A stretch of 64,000 nucleotides of DNA from Prevotella sp. (GCA_017554105.1 JAFZIY010000031.1:301524-365523); one strand, 5' to 3'. Counted from the stretch's first letter, positions 9,013 to 18,599 are shown. Numbers and translations: made by a program. Notes: a model not told the origin generated them from the letters alone.

Positions 9013-9180
9013 CATTTTTTAAGATTTTTTCTACAAAATGGCAGATTTTCTTCGTTTTACTGTTAAAAAACATGCGCCCAATGGCATATTTCCACCATTT
9101 GTATTGCTTATCTTCCAAGATATGAGGTCATTAGACACCAAGCCTTCTGCCGACATCATCCTAACCCCCATGAACAAGTC

Positions 9181-10272
9181 CTACCACCCCATAAGTTTCT
9201 GGAGGTAGGAAGTGAGTTCGCGGGCCATCTGTTCGTGCTGCGCAAGACTCGGATGCCAGTCTGCTCCATAGCCGAGACTGCCTGTCTGCGGTGTCATGTC
9301 GAAGCGATACACCTCTTTGTCACCTGCCTTAAGAGCGTGGTTGCGGGTGTTGTCAAGGGCTTGCTTCACGATGTTCAGTTCCTCTCCGTTAAGCATCGAG
9401 CCGGTCAGCAGCACTATTTTAGCCTTTGGATAATAACCGCGCAGTGTTTTCAGGAAGTCGTAATAGGCTGACTCCAGCCTTGCCTGATTGGTAATGCCCG
9501 TCGAGGTGTCGTTGGTACCGAGGTTAAGGCACACAACCTGTGGGGTGAAACGTGAGAAGTCCCATAGTTGCGACTTGTCGTGATAGCATGTGTAAGGGTA
9601 TTCTGCCGGCATGCAGTCTTCGCTTCCTGTCTCGGGTCCGTCATAGTTGCGATAGATGCCGATGCCGCTTCTGCACACCGCCTGATACTCGGCACCCAGT
9701 GCACGGGCTGTAAGTGCCGCATAACTGTAGTAGTGGTTCTCCGAGTCATAACTGTAATGCTCGTTCTTATCATCGTTCTCGTTGCCGTAACCGCATGTGA
9801 TACTGTTGCCGATGAACTCGATGCGACGGTCGGGACGCTCTGGAAGACGCATCAGCGCACCGTCCTCGTCAAGGATGAATCCCCAGAACTCAGCCCTCAA
9901 CTCATAACCCTCAATGATATAGGTGAGTTTCACGTGGTGCTCGCCGTCTGGCAATGCCGTTGCCAACTGCACTATACTGTCCTGTCTGCCCATGAACGAC
10001 ACCTTGAAAGGCTCGGCTTGGTCTATCTCTGCCATGAAATATCCGCTCCCCGGCTTCGCCATCATACGCAGTGACGTTCCCGTGAAAATAGCCTCTATCT
10101 GTGCACTGGGATAGACAAACATCGGACGGAACGGGTCGTTGATGTTTATGCGCCCGGTGTATCGTATGTTAATGTCCGTAGGCAGTATCACGGTGCCCTT
10201 TGGCTTCACTGGCGATGCATCCATGGCGACGCATGCCACCAGTAATGCGAGGAACAGGATTATTCTTTTCAT
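9181..10272 (-). CDS. SGNH esterase, carbohydrate esterase family 2-like
   Basis: Predicted secreted deacetylase acting on acetylated polysaccharides. Residues 1-19 form a signal peptide; 25-140 form a CE2-type jelly-roll domain; 150-360 form an SGNH hydrolase domain. The catalytic Ser157 is in GNSITCGYG, the oxyanion Asn254 in LGTND, and the Asp338/His340 pair in GADWHPS. The length (363) fits CE2 acetyl-xylan esterases. It is divergent from a GH97 glycosidase whose promoter abuts its own, so the two may be controlled together. The substrate is inferred from the family only. Confidence 0.88.
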   Translation of the reverse strand: MKRIILFLALLVACVAMDASPVKPKGTVILPTDINIRYTGRININDPFRPMFVYPSAQIEAIFTGTSLRMMAKPGSGYFMAEIDQAEPFKVSFMGRQDSIVQLATALPDGEHHVKLTYIIEGYELRAEFWGFILDEDGALMRLPERPDRRIEFIGNSITCGYGNENDDKNEHYSYDSENHYYSYAALTARALGAEYQAVCRSGIGIYRNYDGPETGSEDCMPAEYPYTCYHDKSQLWDFSRFTPQVVCLNLGTNDTSTGITNQARLESAYYDFLKTLRGYYPKAKIVLLTGSMLNGEELNIVKQALDNTRNHALKAGDKEVYRFDMTPQTGSLGYGADWHPSLAQHEQMARELTSYLQKLMGW

Positions 10273-10303
10273 CTATTGTTGCAGTTTTGGTTATTTTGAG
10301 ATG

Positions 10304-10335
10304 CAAAAGTACATAATAAATTTTTAAGAACCAAA
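10304..10335 (-). promoter_or_regulatory. Promoter of the SGNH esterase gene
   Basis: On the minus strand TTTG (10335-10332), a 20-bp spacer and TACTTTTG (10311-10304) form a full consensus. Its -33 box is one base away from the -33 box of the opposing promoter. Confidence 0.85.
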
Positions 10336-10336
10336 T

Positions 10337-10367
10337 TTTGTCATCTAAAGAATAATCCGTACTTTTG
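10337..10367 (+). promoter_or_regulatory. Promoter of the GH97 gene
   Basis: TTTG (10337-10340), a 19-bp spacer and TACTTTTG (10360-10367) form a full consensus. The leader to the ATG at 10404 is about 30 nt. Confidence 0.85.
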
Positions 10368-10403
10368 CAGATATTTATCTTGAAAAAAGAGAAAACTACG
10401 ATT

Positions 10404-12380
10404 ATGAAAAGACTCTTTGCTGTAATTATTTTTGCTGTTACTGCCCTTTCCGGTATGGCTAAGAGCGTTGTAAACGAACTGAAATCACCCGATGGGACAG
10501 TCAGTGTCAGCATCGAATGCGATGGAGTGATAACCCTAAGTGTATTTCAGGATGGCGTGACAGTGCTCTCCCCGTCTGAAATAGGTGTGAAAACTGCCGA
10601 AGGCCATGCTGCCTTGAAGGTGAGGAAAACCGAGAAAGGCAGTGCCGACCGCAGCATTACGATGCCAGTATATAAGCGGAACAGCGTTCGCGACAACTAC
10701 AACGAACTGCGCCTGACACTCTCCAACGGTTTCCGTCTCGATGTCCGAGCCTACAACGATGGCATCGCTTACCGCTTCGTGAACATCCTGAAAGGCGGGA
10801 AACGTACGGTGAAGGAAGAGGTGGCGCGCTATAACTTTGCGTCAGACTACAAGGCTTTCGTTCCTTATGTCAATGACAATCGTGGCGGCGACCGCTACAG
10901 CTACAGTTTCGAGTCGTACTACGATGAGCAGCGACTCTCCGAGATGTTCGCCGACTCCATCGCCACAACACCACTTGCTATATGTCTGCCGCAGGGCAAA
11001 AAGGCGGTGATACTGGAGACTGGAGTAGAGAACTATCCCGGCATGTTCCTGAAAAAAGGCAATGGCAACCAACTTGTAGCTGAGATGGCTCCCGTGCCTT
11101 CGACAGAGGAGATTGGCGGATACAACCGTCTGAACCTCATTCCGACACATCGCGAAAACTTCATCGCAAGAATCGATGCACAGCAGTCACTGCCATGGCG
11201 CATCGTAGCTATAAGCCGGGAGGACAGGGAGCTGGCGGCCACCGACATCGCCATGCGTCTTGCTCCACAGTGCCGTATCAAGGACACATCGTGGATAAAG
11301 CCAGGGAAAGTGGCATGGGACTGGTGGAACAACACCAACCTTACTGGCGTTGACTTCCGTTCGGGGATGAACACGCCGACATATAAGTATTACATCGACT
11401 TCGCCCATGACAACAACCTCGAGTATATCATCATCGATGAGGGATGGAGCGGCGCGGAGTCGCTGATGGAAACGAACGATGAAATCAACATTCCCGAACT
11501 GCTCGCATACGCTAAGGGACGCGGCGTGGGCATCATCCTGTGGAGCACATGGCGCAACATGCTCAAGGATACCGAGGCGGTGATGAGCCACTATGCCGAC
11601 ATGGGAGTGAAGGGATTCAAGGTCGATTTCTTCGACCGCGACGACCAAATAGTGACAGCTTCGGTGTCGCAACTGGCAGAAATGGCTGCGCGCCACCATC
11701 TGTTGCTCGACTTCCATGGTCTGAAACCAACAGGAATACAGTGTGCGTACCCTAACGTCGTGAACTTCGAAGGCGTGAAAGGACTTGAGAACGCCAAGTG
11801 GGAGCCACGCACCGGAGACGGTCCGTTGCACGACTTCCCGCGTTATGACGTCACCATACCATATCTGCGCATGATGCCGGGACCGCTCGACTATACCCCG
11901 GGAGCGATGAACAACGCCACGCGCGACAACTTCTTCGGCAACAACAACCACCCGATGAGCCAGGGGACGCGCGTTCATCAGATGGCGATGTATGTCATCT
12001 ATGACGCCCCGTTGCAGATGCTCGCCGACAGTCCCACAAACTATAAGCGCAACCAAGAATGCACCGACTTCATCAGCCTCATACCCACAACGTTCGACGA
12101 GACCGTGGCTCTCGCAGGAGAGATGGGCGAGTATGTGGCTATAGCAAAGCGCAAAGGCAACAAATGGTATGTGGCGGCAATGTCAAACTGGACCGCACGC
12201 ACCATCACACTTCCATTGGGCACATTGAAGAACATCGGTACGCATGCCCGGATATTCCGTGATGGCATCAATGCCTATAAAGACGCTACCGACTACCGCG
12301 CTGAGACCGTGGCACTGAAAGACAATAGCCTCAGCGTGGAGATGGCACCTGGTGGTGGCTGGGTGGCTGTGATAGAGTGA
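10404..12380 (+). CDS. Glycoside hydrolase family 97
   Basis: Predicted secreted or periplasmic alpha-galactosidase or alpha-glucosidase, 658 residues. The ATG at 10404 opens a signal peptide (MKRLFAVIIFAVTALSGMA); the upstream frame would cover the promoter. Residues 22-290 form the N-terminal super-sandwich and 300-560 the TIM barrel (VAWDWWNNTNLTGVDF, YIIIDEGWSG), followed by a C-terminal beta domain. Asp408 in GFKVDFFDRDDQ sits where retaining GH97 alpha-galactosidases have their nucleophile, with Glu456 (NFEG) as candidate acid/base. This favours the retaining, galactosidase-like subgroup, but that call is inference. The metY gene follows after 35 nt. Confidence 0.93.
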   Translation: MKRLFAVIIFAVTALSGMAKSVVNELKSPDGTVSVSIECDGVITLSVFQDGVTVLSPSEIGVKTAEGHAALKVRKTEKGSADRSITMPVYKRNSVRDNYNELRLTLSNGFRLDVRAYNDGIAYRFVNILKGGKRTVKEEVARYNFASDYKAFVPYVNDNRGGDRYSYSFESYYDEQRLSEMFADSIATTPLAICLPQGKKAVILETGVENYPGMFLKKGNGNQLVAEMAPVPSTEEIGGYNRLNLIPTHRENFIARIDAQQSLPWRIVAISREDRELAATDIAMRLAPQCRIKDTSWIKPGKVAWDWWNNTNLTGVDFRSGMNTPTYKYYIDFAHDNNLEYIIIDEGWSGAESLMETNDEINIPELLAYAKGRGVGIILWSTWRNMLKDTEAVMSHYADMGVKGFKVDFFDRDDQIVTASVSQLAEMAARHHLLLDFHGLKPTGIQCAYPNVVNFEGVKGLENAKWEPRTGDGPLHDFPRYDVTIPYLRMMPGPLDYTPGAMNNATRDNFFGNNNHPMSQGTRVHQMAMYVIYDAPLQMLADSPTNYKRNQECTDFISLIPTTFDETVALAGEMGEYVAIAKRKGNKWYVAAMSNWTARTITLPLGTLKNIGTHARIFRDGINAYKDATDYRAETVALKDNSLSVEMAPGGGWVAVIE

Positions 12381-12415
12381 GAGAAGAATAAAAACAACGA
12401 TAAATTAAAGCATAA

Positions 12416-13702
12416 ATGAAAAAGAACTTTAAACTAGCCACTCTCTGCGTTCAGGGAGGATGGGAACCGAAGAATGGAGAATCACGTGTGGTGCCTATCA
12501 TCCAGAGCACAACATTCAAATACGACAACAGCGAGGAGATGGCGATGCTCTTCGACCTTAAGAAAGAGGGTTATTTCTATACCCGCCTTCAAAACCCCAC
12601 CAACGATGCTGTGGCAAGTAAGATAGCGGCACTCGAGGGTGGTGTGGGCGCAGTGCTCACCAGCAGCGGACAAGCAGCAAATTTCTATGCCATCTTCAAC
12701 ATATGCGAGGCAGGTAGCCATTTCGTCACATCAAACGAGATCTACGGCGGTACGTTCAACCTCTTCGGTGTCACCCTCAAGAAACTGGGCATCGAATGCA
12801 CCTTCGTCAACCCTGAGGCAAGCGAGGAAGAGATACAAAAGGCTTTCCGTCCTAACACCCGTGCACTGTTCGGAGAGACCATAACAAACCCTGGATGCAA
12901 CGTGCTCGACATCGAGAAGTTCGCACGTATTGCCCACCGCAACGGGGTGCCACTCATCATCGACAACACCTTTGCGACGCCCATCAACTGCCGTCCTTTC
13001 GAATGGGGCGCCGACATCGTGACCCATTCCACCACAAAGTACATGGACGGTCATGCCACACAGGTGGGAGGTTGCGTGGTGGACAGCGGCAATTTCGATT
13101 GGGACGCACATGCAGAGAAGTTCCCGGGACTGACCACCCCCGACGAGAGTTACCACGGACTGACCTACACCAAGCAGTTCGGACGCATGGCCTACTGCAC
13201 TAAACTGGTGAGTCAACTGATGCGCGACCTCGGTTCAATACCCGCACCGCAGAACTCGTTCCTGCTCAACCTCGGACTTGAGACGTTACACCTACGCATG
13301 GCACAGCACTGCAAGAACGCACTCGCCGTGGCACGTTTCCTGCACGACGACCCGCGTGTGGCATGGGTTCACTACAGTGGACTGGAAGACGACCCCAACT
13401 ACGAACGCGCAAAGAAATACCTGCCCAACGGCTCTTGCGGTGTACTCGCCTTCGGACTGAAGGGTACTCGTGAAACAGCGATAAAGTTCATGGACTCACT
13501 GCAGCTGGCATGCATCGTGACACACGTTGCCGACGCACGCACCTGTGTGCTCCACCCCGCCAGTCACACCCATCGACAACTCTCCGATGAGCAACTGCTC
13601 GAGGCAGGTGTGGCACCCGACCTCATCCGCCTCAGCGTGGGAATAGAAGACGTGGAGGACATCATCGACGACCTCCGTCAGGCACTCGACAAGTTAAATT
13701 AA
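12416..13702 (+). CDS. metY: O-acetylhomoserine sulfhydrylase (MetY)
   Basis: PLP enzyme that makes homocysteine from O-acetylhomoserine and sulfide, in cytosolic methionine synthesis. The 428 residues include the N-terminal LATLCVQGGWEP, LTSSGQAAN, and the PLP lysine Lys208 in HSTTKYMDGH. The length fits the O-acetylhomoserine (thiol)-lyase branch of the Cys/Met metabolism family; cystathionine gamma-synthases are usually shorter. It follows the GH97 gene by 35 nt without an obvious promoter of its own. Confidence 0.94.
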   Translation: MKKNFKLATLCVQGGWEPKNGESRVVPIIQSTTFKYDNSEEMAMLFDLKKEGYFYTRLQNPTNDAVASKIAALEGGVGAVLTSSGQAANFYAIFNICEAGSHFVTSNEIYGGTFNLFGVTLKKLGIECTFVNPEASEEEIQKAFRPNTRALFGETITNPGCNVLDIEKFARIAHRNGVPLIIDNTFATPINCRPFEWGADIVTHSTTKYMDGHATQVGGCVVDSGNFDWDAHAEKFPGLTTPDESYHGLTYTKQFGRMAYCTKLVSQLMRDLGSIPAPQNSFLLNLGLETLHLRMAQHCKNALAVARFLHDDPRVAWVHYSGLEDDPNYERAKKYLPNGSCGVLAFGLKGTRETAIKFMDSLQLACIVTHVADARTCVLHPASHTHRQLSDEQLLEAGVAPDLIRLSVGIEDVEDIIDDLRQALDKLN

Positions 13703-13716
13703 ACAGACATATCCTC

Positions 13717-13821
13717 TTACCAACCATTGGTAACCTCCTTACCAGCCATCGGTAATCTCCTTACCAGATACTGGTAACAACCCTACCAGCCATCGGTAAC
13801 AACATTACCAATGGCTGGTAA
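13717..13821. repeat. Array 1 of five 17-bp palindromes, 22-bp period
   Basis: Five TTACCA-N5-TGGTAA palindromes start at 13717, 13739, 13761, 13783 and 13805, exactly 22 bp apart. The core bases differ (ACCAT-type, GCCAT, GATAC, GCCAT, ATGGC). A homologous array with the same core order is at 59109-59213. It lies just after metY and before the convergent protease gene. Confidence 0.9.
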
Positions 13822-13829
13822 TTGTTTTT

Positions 13830-14031
13830 TCGTCCATTTACGTGTCATTTACGGGCATTTACGTTAAAACATGGAAAAGTAAATTGACGTGAATGGAACG
13901 TAAATATACTTTAATAATTTGCGTTTAATTTGCGTTAATTCGCGGAGAATATTAACTCCGATAATTGCCGATAATTATACACAAATATTTTTCGGACATT
14001 TACGTGTAATTCGTGTTAATTCGCGGAGAAA
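13830..14031. repeat. ACGTAAAT/ATTTACGT-rich repeat region
   Basis: This noncoding DNA contains several copies of ATTTACGT and its complement, plus the block TTAATTCGCGGAGAA twice. It belongs to the same family as 49501-49990. No credible coding frame is present. Confidence 0.7.
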
Positions 14032-14901
14032 TCAGAAGAGCATTCCGAATACGAAATCAAGTATGCGGTCCAGCCATCCAGGGAATACCCAGAAGAACAG
14101 GATGATAAATATGAAGCCTATCCAGCTGCAGACCTTGGTGAATGCCGGTGATGGCTTCTTGCCTGTTATTATCTCGTAGAGTGCAAACACTATTGCACCA
14201 CCGTCAAGAGGATAGATGGGCAGGATGTTCAACAATGCCAATACGAGAGACATGTATAACAACGGCCAGAAGAAGGCAAAGCATTCGCTGGACATATATG
14301 GTCTGGCAATGTATAGGATGAGGAATGTGGCGATATTAAACAGCACGCCGGCAGCAGAGATAAGCAGACGCTGCCACGCCGGTTTATCCTCGATATATGG
14401 TGAGGAGACAGATGTCAGCACCTCTCCCGCACTTACGGTTCTCCTATAATCCGACTCCCGTGACTTGAACATGGTGACACCACCCAGTGGAAGGACTCCC
14501 AGGCTCCATTTGATGTCCCGCCACGAACTGCCTTTGGGACTTGGTTTGGGCCTGTAACTCAAGAAAGTGAAGAAGAACACCTGCATCTCCTTGATAAAAC
14601 ACCCGAAGGACTTACCGAAAATGACATGTCCCAGTTCGTGGATGATAACAACAACGGCTAAATAGATATAGAATGACCAGTCAGAAAATATCTTGCTTCC
14701 ATTAAACAACCCGAAAAAGAGGAACGCACCTATAAGAAGGTTTGTCCAGTTGAAGGTAATCCCATACTGGGGTTCCTTATTATTAGGGGCCGACATTGGC
14801 GCCGTCGGCTCATTGTGAATGTCAGACACTTTTTCGTTCCTTTCCTCATTGAACATAGGATTGCTCTCTGACGGAATATTGTTTATATCGTTCTCGTTCA
14901 T
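14032..14901 (-). CDS. Site-2 protease family (M50-like) membrane metalloprotease
   Basis: Predicted polytopic inner-membrane zinc protease of 289 residues. After a disordered cytoplasmic N-terminus (1-48) come several membrane segments. The zinc motif HELGH (His88, Glu89, His92) lies in one segment, and the second motif ILPIYPLDGG supplies the third ligand, Asp233. No PDZ domain is visible, so it resembles the compact M50B-type rather than RseP. The substrate is unknown. Upstream lies an 8-bp tandem repeat and then a nucleoside kinase gene on the same strand. Confidence 0.88.
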   Translation of the reverse strand: MNENDINNIPSESNPMFNEERNEKVSDIHNEPTAPMSAPNNKEPQYGITFNWTNLLIGAFLFFGLFNGSKIFSDWSFYIYLAVVVIIHELGHVIFGKSFGCFIKEMQVFFFTFLSYRPKPSPKGSSWRDIKWSLGVLPLGGVTMFKSRESDYRRTVSAGEVLTSVSSPYIEDKPAWQRLLISAAGVLFNIATFLILYIARPYMSSECFAFFWPLLYMSLVLALLNILPIYPLDGGAIVFALYEIITGKKPSPAFTKVCSWIGFIFIILFFWVFPGWLDRILDFVFGMLF

Positions 14902-14927
14902 TCTATAATCTGCAAATAAATTCTATA

Positions 14928-15020
14928 ACTCCCAAACTCCCAAACTCCCAAACTCCCAAACTCCCAAACTCCCAAACTCCCAAACTCCCAAACTCCTAAA
15001 CTCCTAAACTCCTAAACTCC
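14928..15020. repeat. 8-bp tandem repeat (CAAACTCC)n
   Basis: About 11.6 copies of an 8-bp unit, the last few reading TAAACTCC. It fills the gap between the kinase stop and the protease start, in the protease 5' region, and could be a slippage-prone tract. Confidence 0.95.
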
Positions 15021-15028
15021 TTATATTA

Positions 15029-16696
15029 TCAATACTTGAACGACGAGCCACCAAGGAACTCGCGGAGCAGCGAGGTGGGCGGTATCTCGAGGTCGGTGAT
15101 GGGCGCGATGTAACTGAGGAACTTCAGCAGTCGGTATGCCTCGGCATGCTCCGGAGCGTTCTGCGGCACCTGTCGGAGTATAGGTTCCGCTTGGTTCTTT
15201 ATCACCGCAAGTTCGAAAAGCATGGCGGTGTTGAACATCGCATCGGCATTTTCCTGATATGGGAATATCCACTTGTTCTCACCGGCGCGCACCGAGGCCC
15301 AGCGGTGTATGGTGTCCTGAGCCGAACAACCACGGTATTTATAATCGCGGATGATGCGTCGCAGCAGTCGGTTGTCGGTAGTCGGGATGTAGTTATGATT
15401 GTCAAGAAGAATCGTTGTGAGCGCGGAGGCATAGACACGATACTTCTTCTCCTCTGGAATCTGAGCCGTCAGTTCGGGGTTCAGTGCATGGATGCCCTCC
15501 ACCACGAGGATGTCATTCTCGCGCAATACGAGTTTCCTGCCACCCTCCAGTTCACTCGTTCCGCTATGGAAATTATAGTGCGGCAGCGTTATCTCCTCAC
15601 CGTCAAACAACTGTTGCAGGTGTTTGTTCAGCAGAGGGATATTGAGCGCATATAGACTCTCATAGTCGTAGTCGCCCGAAGCGTCGCGCGGTGTCTTTGT
15701 ACGGTCGACGAAATAGTCGTCGAGGGATATCTGCACGGGGTGCAGTCCGCACGTCATCAGTTGTATGGAGAGTCGCTTGCATGTTGTCGTCTTACCACTC
15801 GATGACGGTCCGGCGAGCAGTACCATGCGCACACCCTTGCGGTGGAAGATGTCCTCCGCCATGTGTGCAATCTTCTTTTCCTGCAAAGCCTCCGAGACGT
15901 TGATGATGTCTGTGGCATTACCCAGCGCCACCTGCTCGTTGAAGTCGCCGACGGTGGATATGCCCATGATGCTCTGCCAGCGGTGATGTTCCTGGAAAAT
16001 CTCGAACATCTTGTCCTGCTTCACCATAGCGCCCAGTACGTCAGGGTTTTCTATTGACGGTATGCGCAACAACAGTCCGTCGTAGTATTTCTCCAGTCCG
16101 AACAGGTAAATCTGACTCGTATTGGTGAGAAGGGTACCGTAGTAATAGTCCATGTAGCCGTCAATCTCATAATACACTGTGTATAGCGAGCCTATGGAAC
16201 GCAGCAGTTTCACCTTCGACGAGTGGGTGGTATTACGGCTGAACACCTCTATTGCCTCCTCTGTGGGACATTCGTGACGACGAATGGGAATCTTGGCATC
16301 GATAATCTCCTGCATCTTCTGTCTCAGCATCGTCACATCCTCCAGTGTAACGGCACGTCCCAGTTGCAGGTTACAGTAGTATCCGTTGCTCACCGGAATA
16401 TCTATAATGACATGACCGTCGGAATAAACCTCATGCACTGCCTTGCACAGGACGAAGAACAGCGAGCGCACATAGGCACGGCGGCCGCTGGAAGAGTTTA
16501 TGTCAAGAAACTCCACGTCCTGGTTATGATATACGCGATAGTGCATTCCCTCCACCTTGTTGTTCACCTCCGCGCTTATCGGTCCGTGTTTCATTTCCAC
16601 ACCTGAAACGGAAAAAATATCATAAAGTGTGCTTCCAATTTCTACATTTACCGTTTTTTTATTATTTTTGCAACGGATTTTGACTGTTTGTTTCAT
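15029..16696 (-). CDS. Nucleoside (uridine) kinase-like protein with TGS-like N-terminus
   Basis: Predicted ATP-dependent nucleoside kinase of 555 residues from the ATG at 16696 (MKQTVKIRC). The 24-codon upstream extension reads through the promoter region. The N-terminus (1-65) resembles a ubiquitin-like TGS fold, followed by a region like the threonyl-tRNA synthetase second domain (HECPTEEAIEVF). The C-terminal half is a P-loop kinase with GPSSSGKTT, DDYFVDR and VVEGIHALNPEL as in uridine kinase. This arrangement is conserved in Bacteroidetes and Firmicutes; the preferred nucleoside cannot be read from the sequence. Confidence 0.88.
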   Translation of the reverse strand: MKQTVKIRCKNNKKTVNVEIGSTLYDIFSVSGVEMKHGPISAEVNNKVEGMHYRVYHNQDVEFLDINSSSGRRAYVRSLFFVLCKAVHEVYSDGHVIIDIPVSNGYYCNLQLGRAVTLEDVTMLRQKMQEIIDAKIPIRRHECPTEEAIEVFSRNTTHSSKVKLLRSIGSLYTVYYEIDGYMDYYYGTLLTNTSQIYLFGLEKYYDGLLLRIPSIENPDVLGAMVKQDKMFEIFQEHHRWQSIMGISTVGDFNEQVALGNATDIINVSEALQEKKIAHMAEDIFHRKGVRMVLLAGPSSSGKTTTCKRLSIQLMTCGLHPVQISLDDYFVDRTKTPRDASGDYDYESLYALNIPLLNKHLQQLFDGEEITLPHYNFHSGTSELEGGRKLVLRENDILVVEGIHALNPELTAQIPEEKKYRVYASALTTILLDNHNYIPTTDNRLLRRIIRDYKYRGCSAQDTIHRWASVRAGENKWIFPYQENADAMFNTAMLFELAVIKNQAEPILRQVPQNAPEHAEAYRLLKFLSYIAPITDLEIPPTSLLREFLGGSSFKY

Positions 16697-16745
16697 AGGA
16701 ATGATGGGTGTTATGTGATGGGTGATATGTGTTTTTATTTTAATG

Positions 16746-16777
16746 CAAAGATAAGAAGAAACTTTCACAGGGGGAAA
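16746..16777 (-). promoter_or_regulatory. Promoter of the nucleoside kinase gene
   Basis: On the minus strand TTTC (16777-16774), a 20-bp spacer and TATCTTTG (16753-16746) give a 3/4 match at -33 and a full match at -7. Confidence 0.7.
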
Positions 16778-16826
16778 TTTGGACCTTATTATATAATTAG
16801 AATTAGAGTTTTTTAATTTATCCGAT

Positions 16827-18545
16827 ATGGATGTTTGGGTATTTTTCAGGTTGTTGGGATCACTTGCTCTGCTGATGTTCGGTATGAAGTCGATGAGCGA
16901 AGCCTTGCAGAAGATGGCCGGTCCGCAACTGCGTCATGTGCTGGGTGCCATGACCACCAATCGTTTCACCGGTGTACTGACGGGTATGTTCGTCACTGCC
17001 GCTGTGCAGAGTTCTACGGCGACGACGCTGATGACGATGTCGTTCGTCAATGCCGGACTGCTTACGCTGCTGCAAGCCATCTCGGTCATCATGGGAGCAC
17101 ATATCGGTACGACGGTAACAGCATGGCTGATGACGCTCATCGACCTGTTCAACGTGTCGTTCCTCATCTATCCCGCGTTCTTCATCGGCATCATCCTTAT
17201 ATACATGAAGAAGCGGCGCATCGTGGGCGACTTCCTCTTCGGCATTGCTTTCCTGTTTCTCGGACTGCTCACACTAAGGGAGACAGGCTCTGCGTTAGTG
17301 GAAAACCCTGAGACAAACGCCGTTATCAGCAACTTCTTCGCGAACTTCAACGAGCCTACATTCTGGAATGCGCTACTCTTCCTCGTGATGGGTACGGTGC
17401 TGACACTCTGCGTACAGTCGTCGGCAGCCATCATGGCAATAACCATGACACTCTGCTCCACGGGTGTGCTGCACATCGACCAGGGTATCATGCTCGTACT
17501 CGGCGAGAACATCGGAACAACCATTACCGCCAACATCGTGGCTGCCAGTGCCAATACTCCGGCACGCCGTGCCGCCTTCGCCCACTTCACCATCAACGCC
17601 ATCGGTGTGACATGGGCACTATTCCTGTTGCAGCCCTTTGTCAACCAAGTATGCTCGTTTGTTGGATTCGACCGCACCTTAAGCAGTGACGCACAGGGTT
17701 TTGCAGCCAACCTGGCAAAGGCAAGTATCGTACTTGCTACATTCCACTCAGTATTCAATATCGCCAACACACTGCTGCAGATATGGCTCATACCTTACAT
17801 CGAACGCTTCGTGTGCTGGGTTATAAAGCCGAAGAAGGTTGACGAGGAGGAAGATTTCCGCCTGAACTTCATCACTTCGGGTATCATGGAGACCCCGGAA
17901 CTCTCTTTGCTCAATGCCCAGAAGGAGATAGTAAGTTTCTCCGAGCGCATGCAGCGCATGTTCGGCATGGTACGCGAACTACTGCTTGAGAAAGACGAAG
18001 CCAAGTTCGCGAAACTGTTTACGAGGATAGAGAAATATGAAAGCATTTCCGACAACATGGAACTGGAAATCGCCAAATATCTCGATGAAATCGGTGATGC
18101 GCACCTCTCCGACGACACGAAGGCGAAGATACGTGCCATGCTACGCGAGATAAGCGAACTGGAGAGTATCGGTGACTCATGTTATAACATCGCACGAACC
18201 ATCACCCGCAAGGTGCAGAACAAGCAGGACCACTTCACTGAGAAGCAATACGAGCACATGCACCAGATGATGGAACTCACCGACAACGCACTCACGCAGA
18301 TGAACGTGCTCATGGGAGGACGCAAGGACGCGTACAACGTGAACCGCTCGTTCAACATCGAGAACGAGATAAACAACTTCCGCGACCAACTGAAGAGCCA
18401 GAACATCTATGATGTGAACAACCACGTCTATTCATACGGCGTAGGCACAATCTATATGGACATAATAAGCGAGTGCGAGAAACTTGCCGACTACGTGGTG
18501 AATGTCGTCGAGGCTCGCATGGGAGCAAAATATCACGATGCTTAA
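16827..18545 (+). CDS. Na+/phosphate symporter (NptA/YjbB-type) with PhoU-like tail
   Basis: Predicted inner-membrane sodium-phosphate cotransporter of 572 residues. Hydrophobic segments fill residues 1-320. The duplicated Na/Pi signature is seen as AAVQSSTATTLM and LCVQSSAAIMAI (QSS repeats), each followed by a GxNIGTT/GAHIGTT segment. The C-terminal 220 residues are helical and PhoU-like (ELESIGDSCYNIAR). It is divergent from the kinase gene; no consensus promoter was found. After the stop come a large GC-rich inverted repeat and then the B12 riboswitch. Confidence 0.93.
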   Translation: MDVWVFFRLLGSLALLMFGMKSMSEALQKMAGPQLRHVLGAMTTNRFTGVLTGMFVTAAVQSSTATTLMTMSFVNAGLLTLLQAISVIMGAHIGTTVTAWLMTLIDLFNVSFLIYPAFFIGIILIYMKKRRIVGDFLFGIAFLFLGLLTLRETGSALVENPETNAVISNFFANFNEPTFWNALLFLVMGTVLTLCVQSSAAIMAITMTLCSTGVLHIDQGIMLVLGENIGTTITANIVAASANTPARRAAFAHFTINAIGVTWALFLLQPFVNQVCSFVGFDRTLSSDAQGFAANLAKASIVLATFHSVFNIANTLLQIWLIPYIERFVCWVIKPKKVDEEEDFRLNFITSGIMETPELSLLNAQKEIVSFSERMQRMFGMVRELLLEKDEAKFAKLFTRIEKYESISDNMELEIAKYLDEIGDAHLSDDTKAKIRAMLREISELESIGDSCYNIARTITRKVQNKQDHFTEKQYEHMHQMMELTDNALTQMNVLMGGRKDAYNVNRSFNIENEINNFRDQLKSQNIYDVNNHVYSYGVGTIYMDIISECEKLADYVVNVVEARMGAKYHDA

Positions 18546-18599
18546 TAAAGAAAGAAGGGGATATATTATTTGACCCTGCAATGAGCAGTGTCATTCCTG

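Noticed and set aside
11187-12056. A 289-codon frame antisense to the GH97 gene
   Set aside because: The GH97 frame has conserved catalytic motifs throughout; the antisense product is typical shadow sequence.
13717-13821. A possible CRISPR array (regular repeats at 22-bp spacing)
   Set aside because: The units are 17-bp palindromes with 5-bp gaps, so there are no spacer-sized unique sequences, and no cas genes are present.
13919-14179. An 86-codon frame in the repeat region after metY
   Set aside because: It consists of ACGTAAAT repeats and runs into the protease gene on the other strand.
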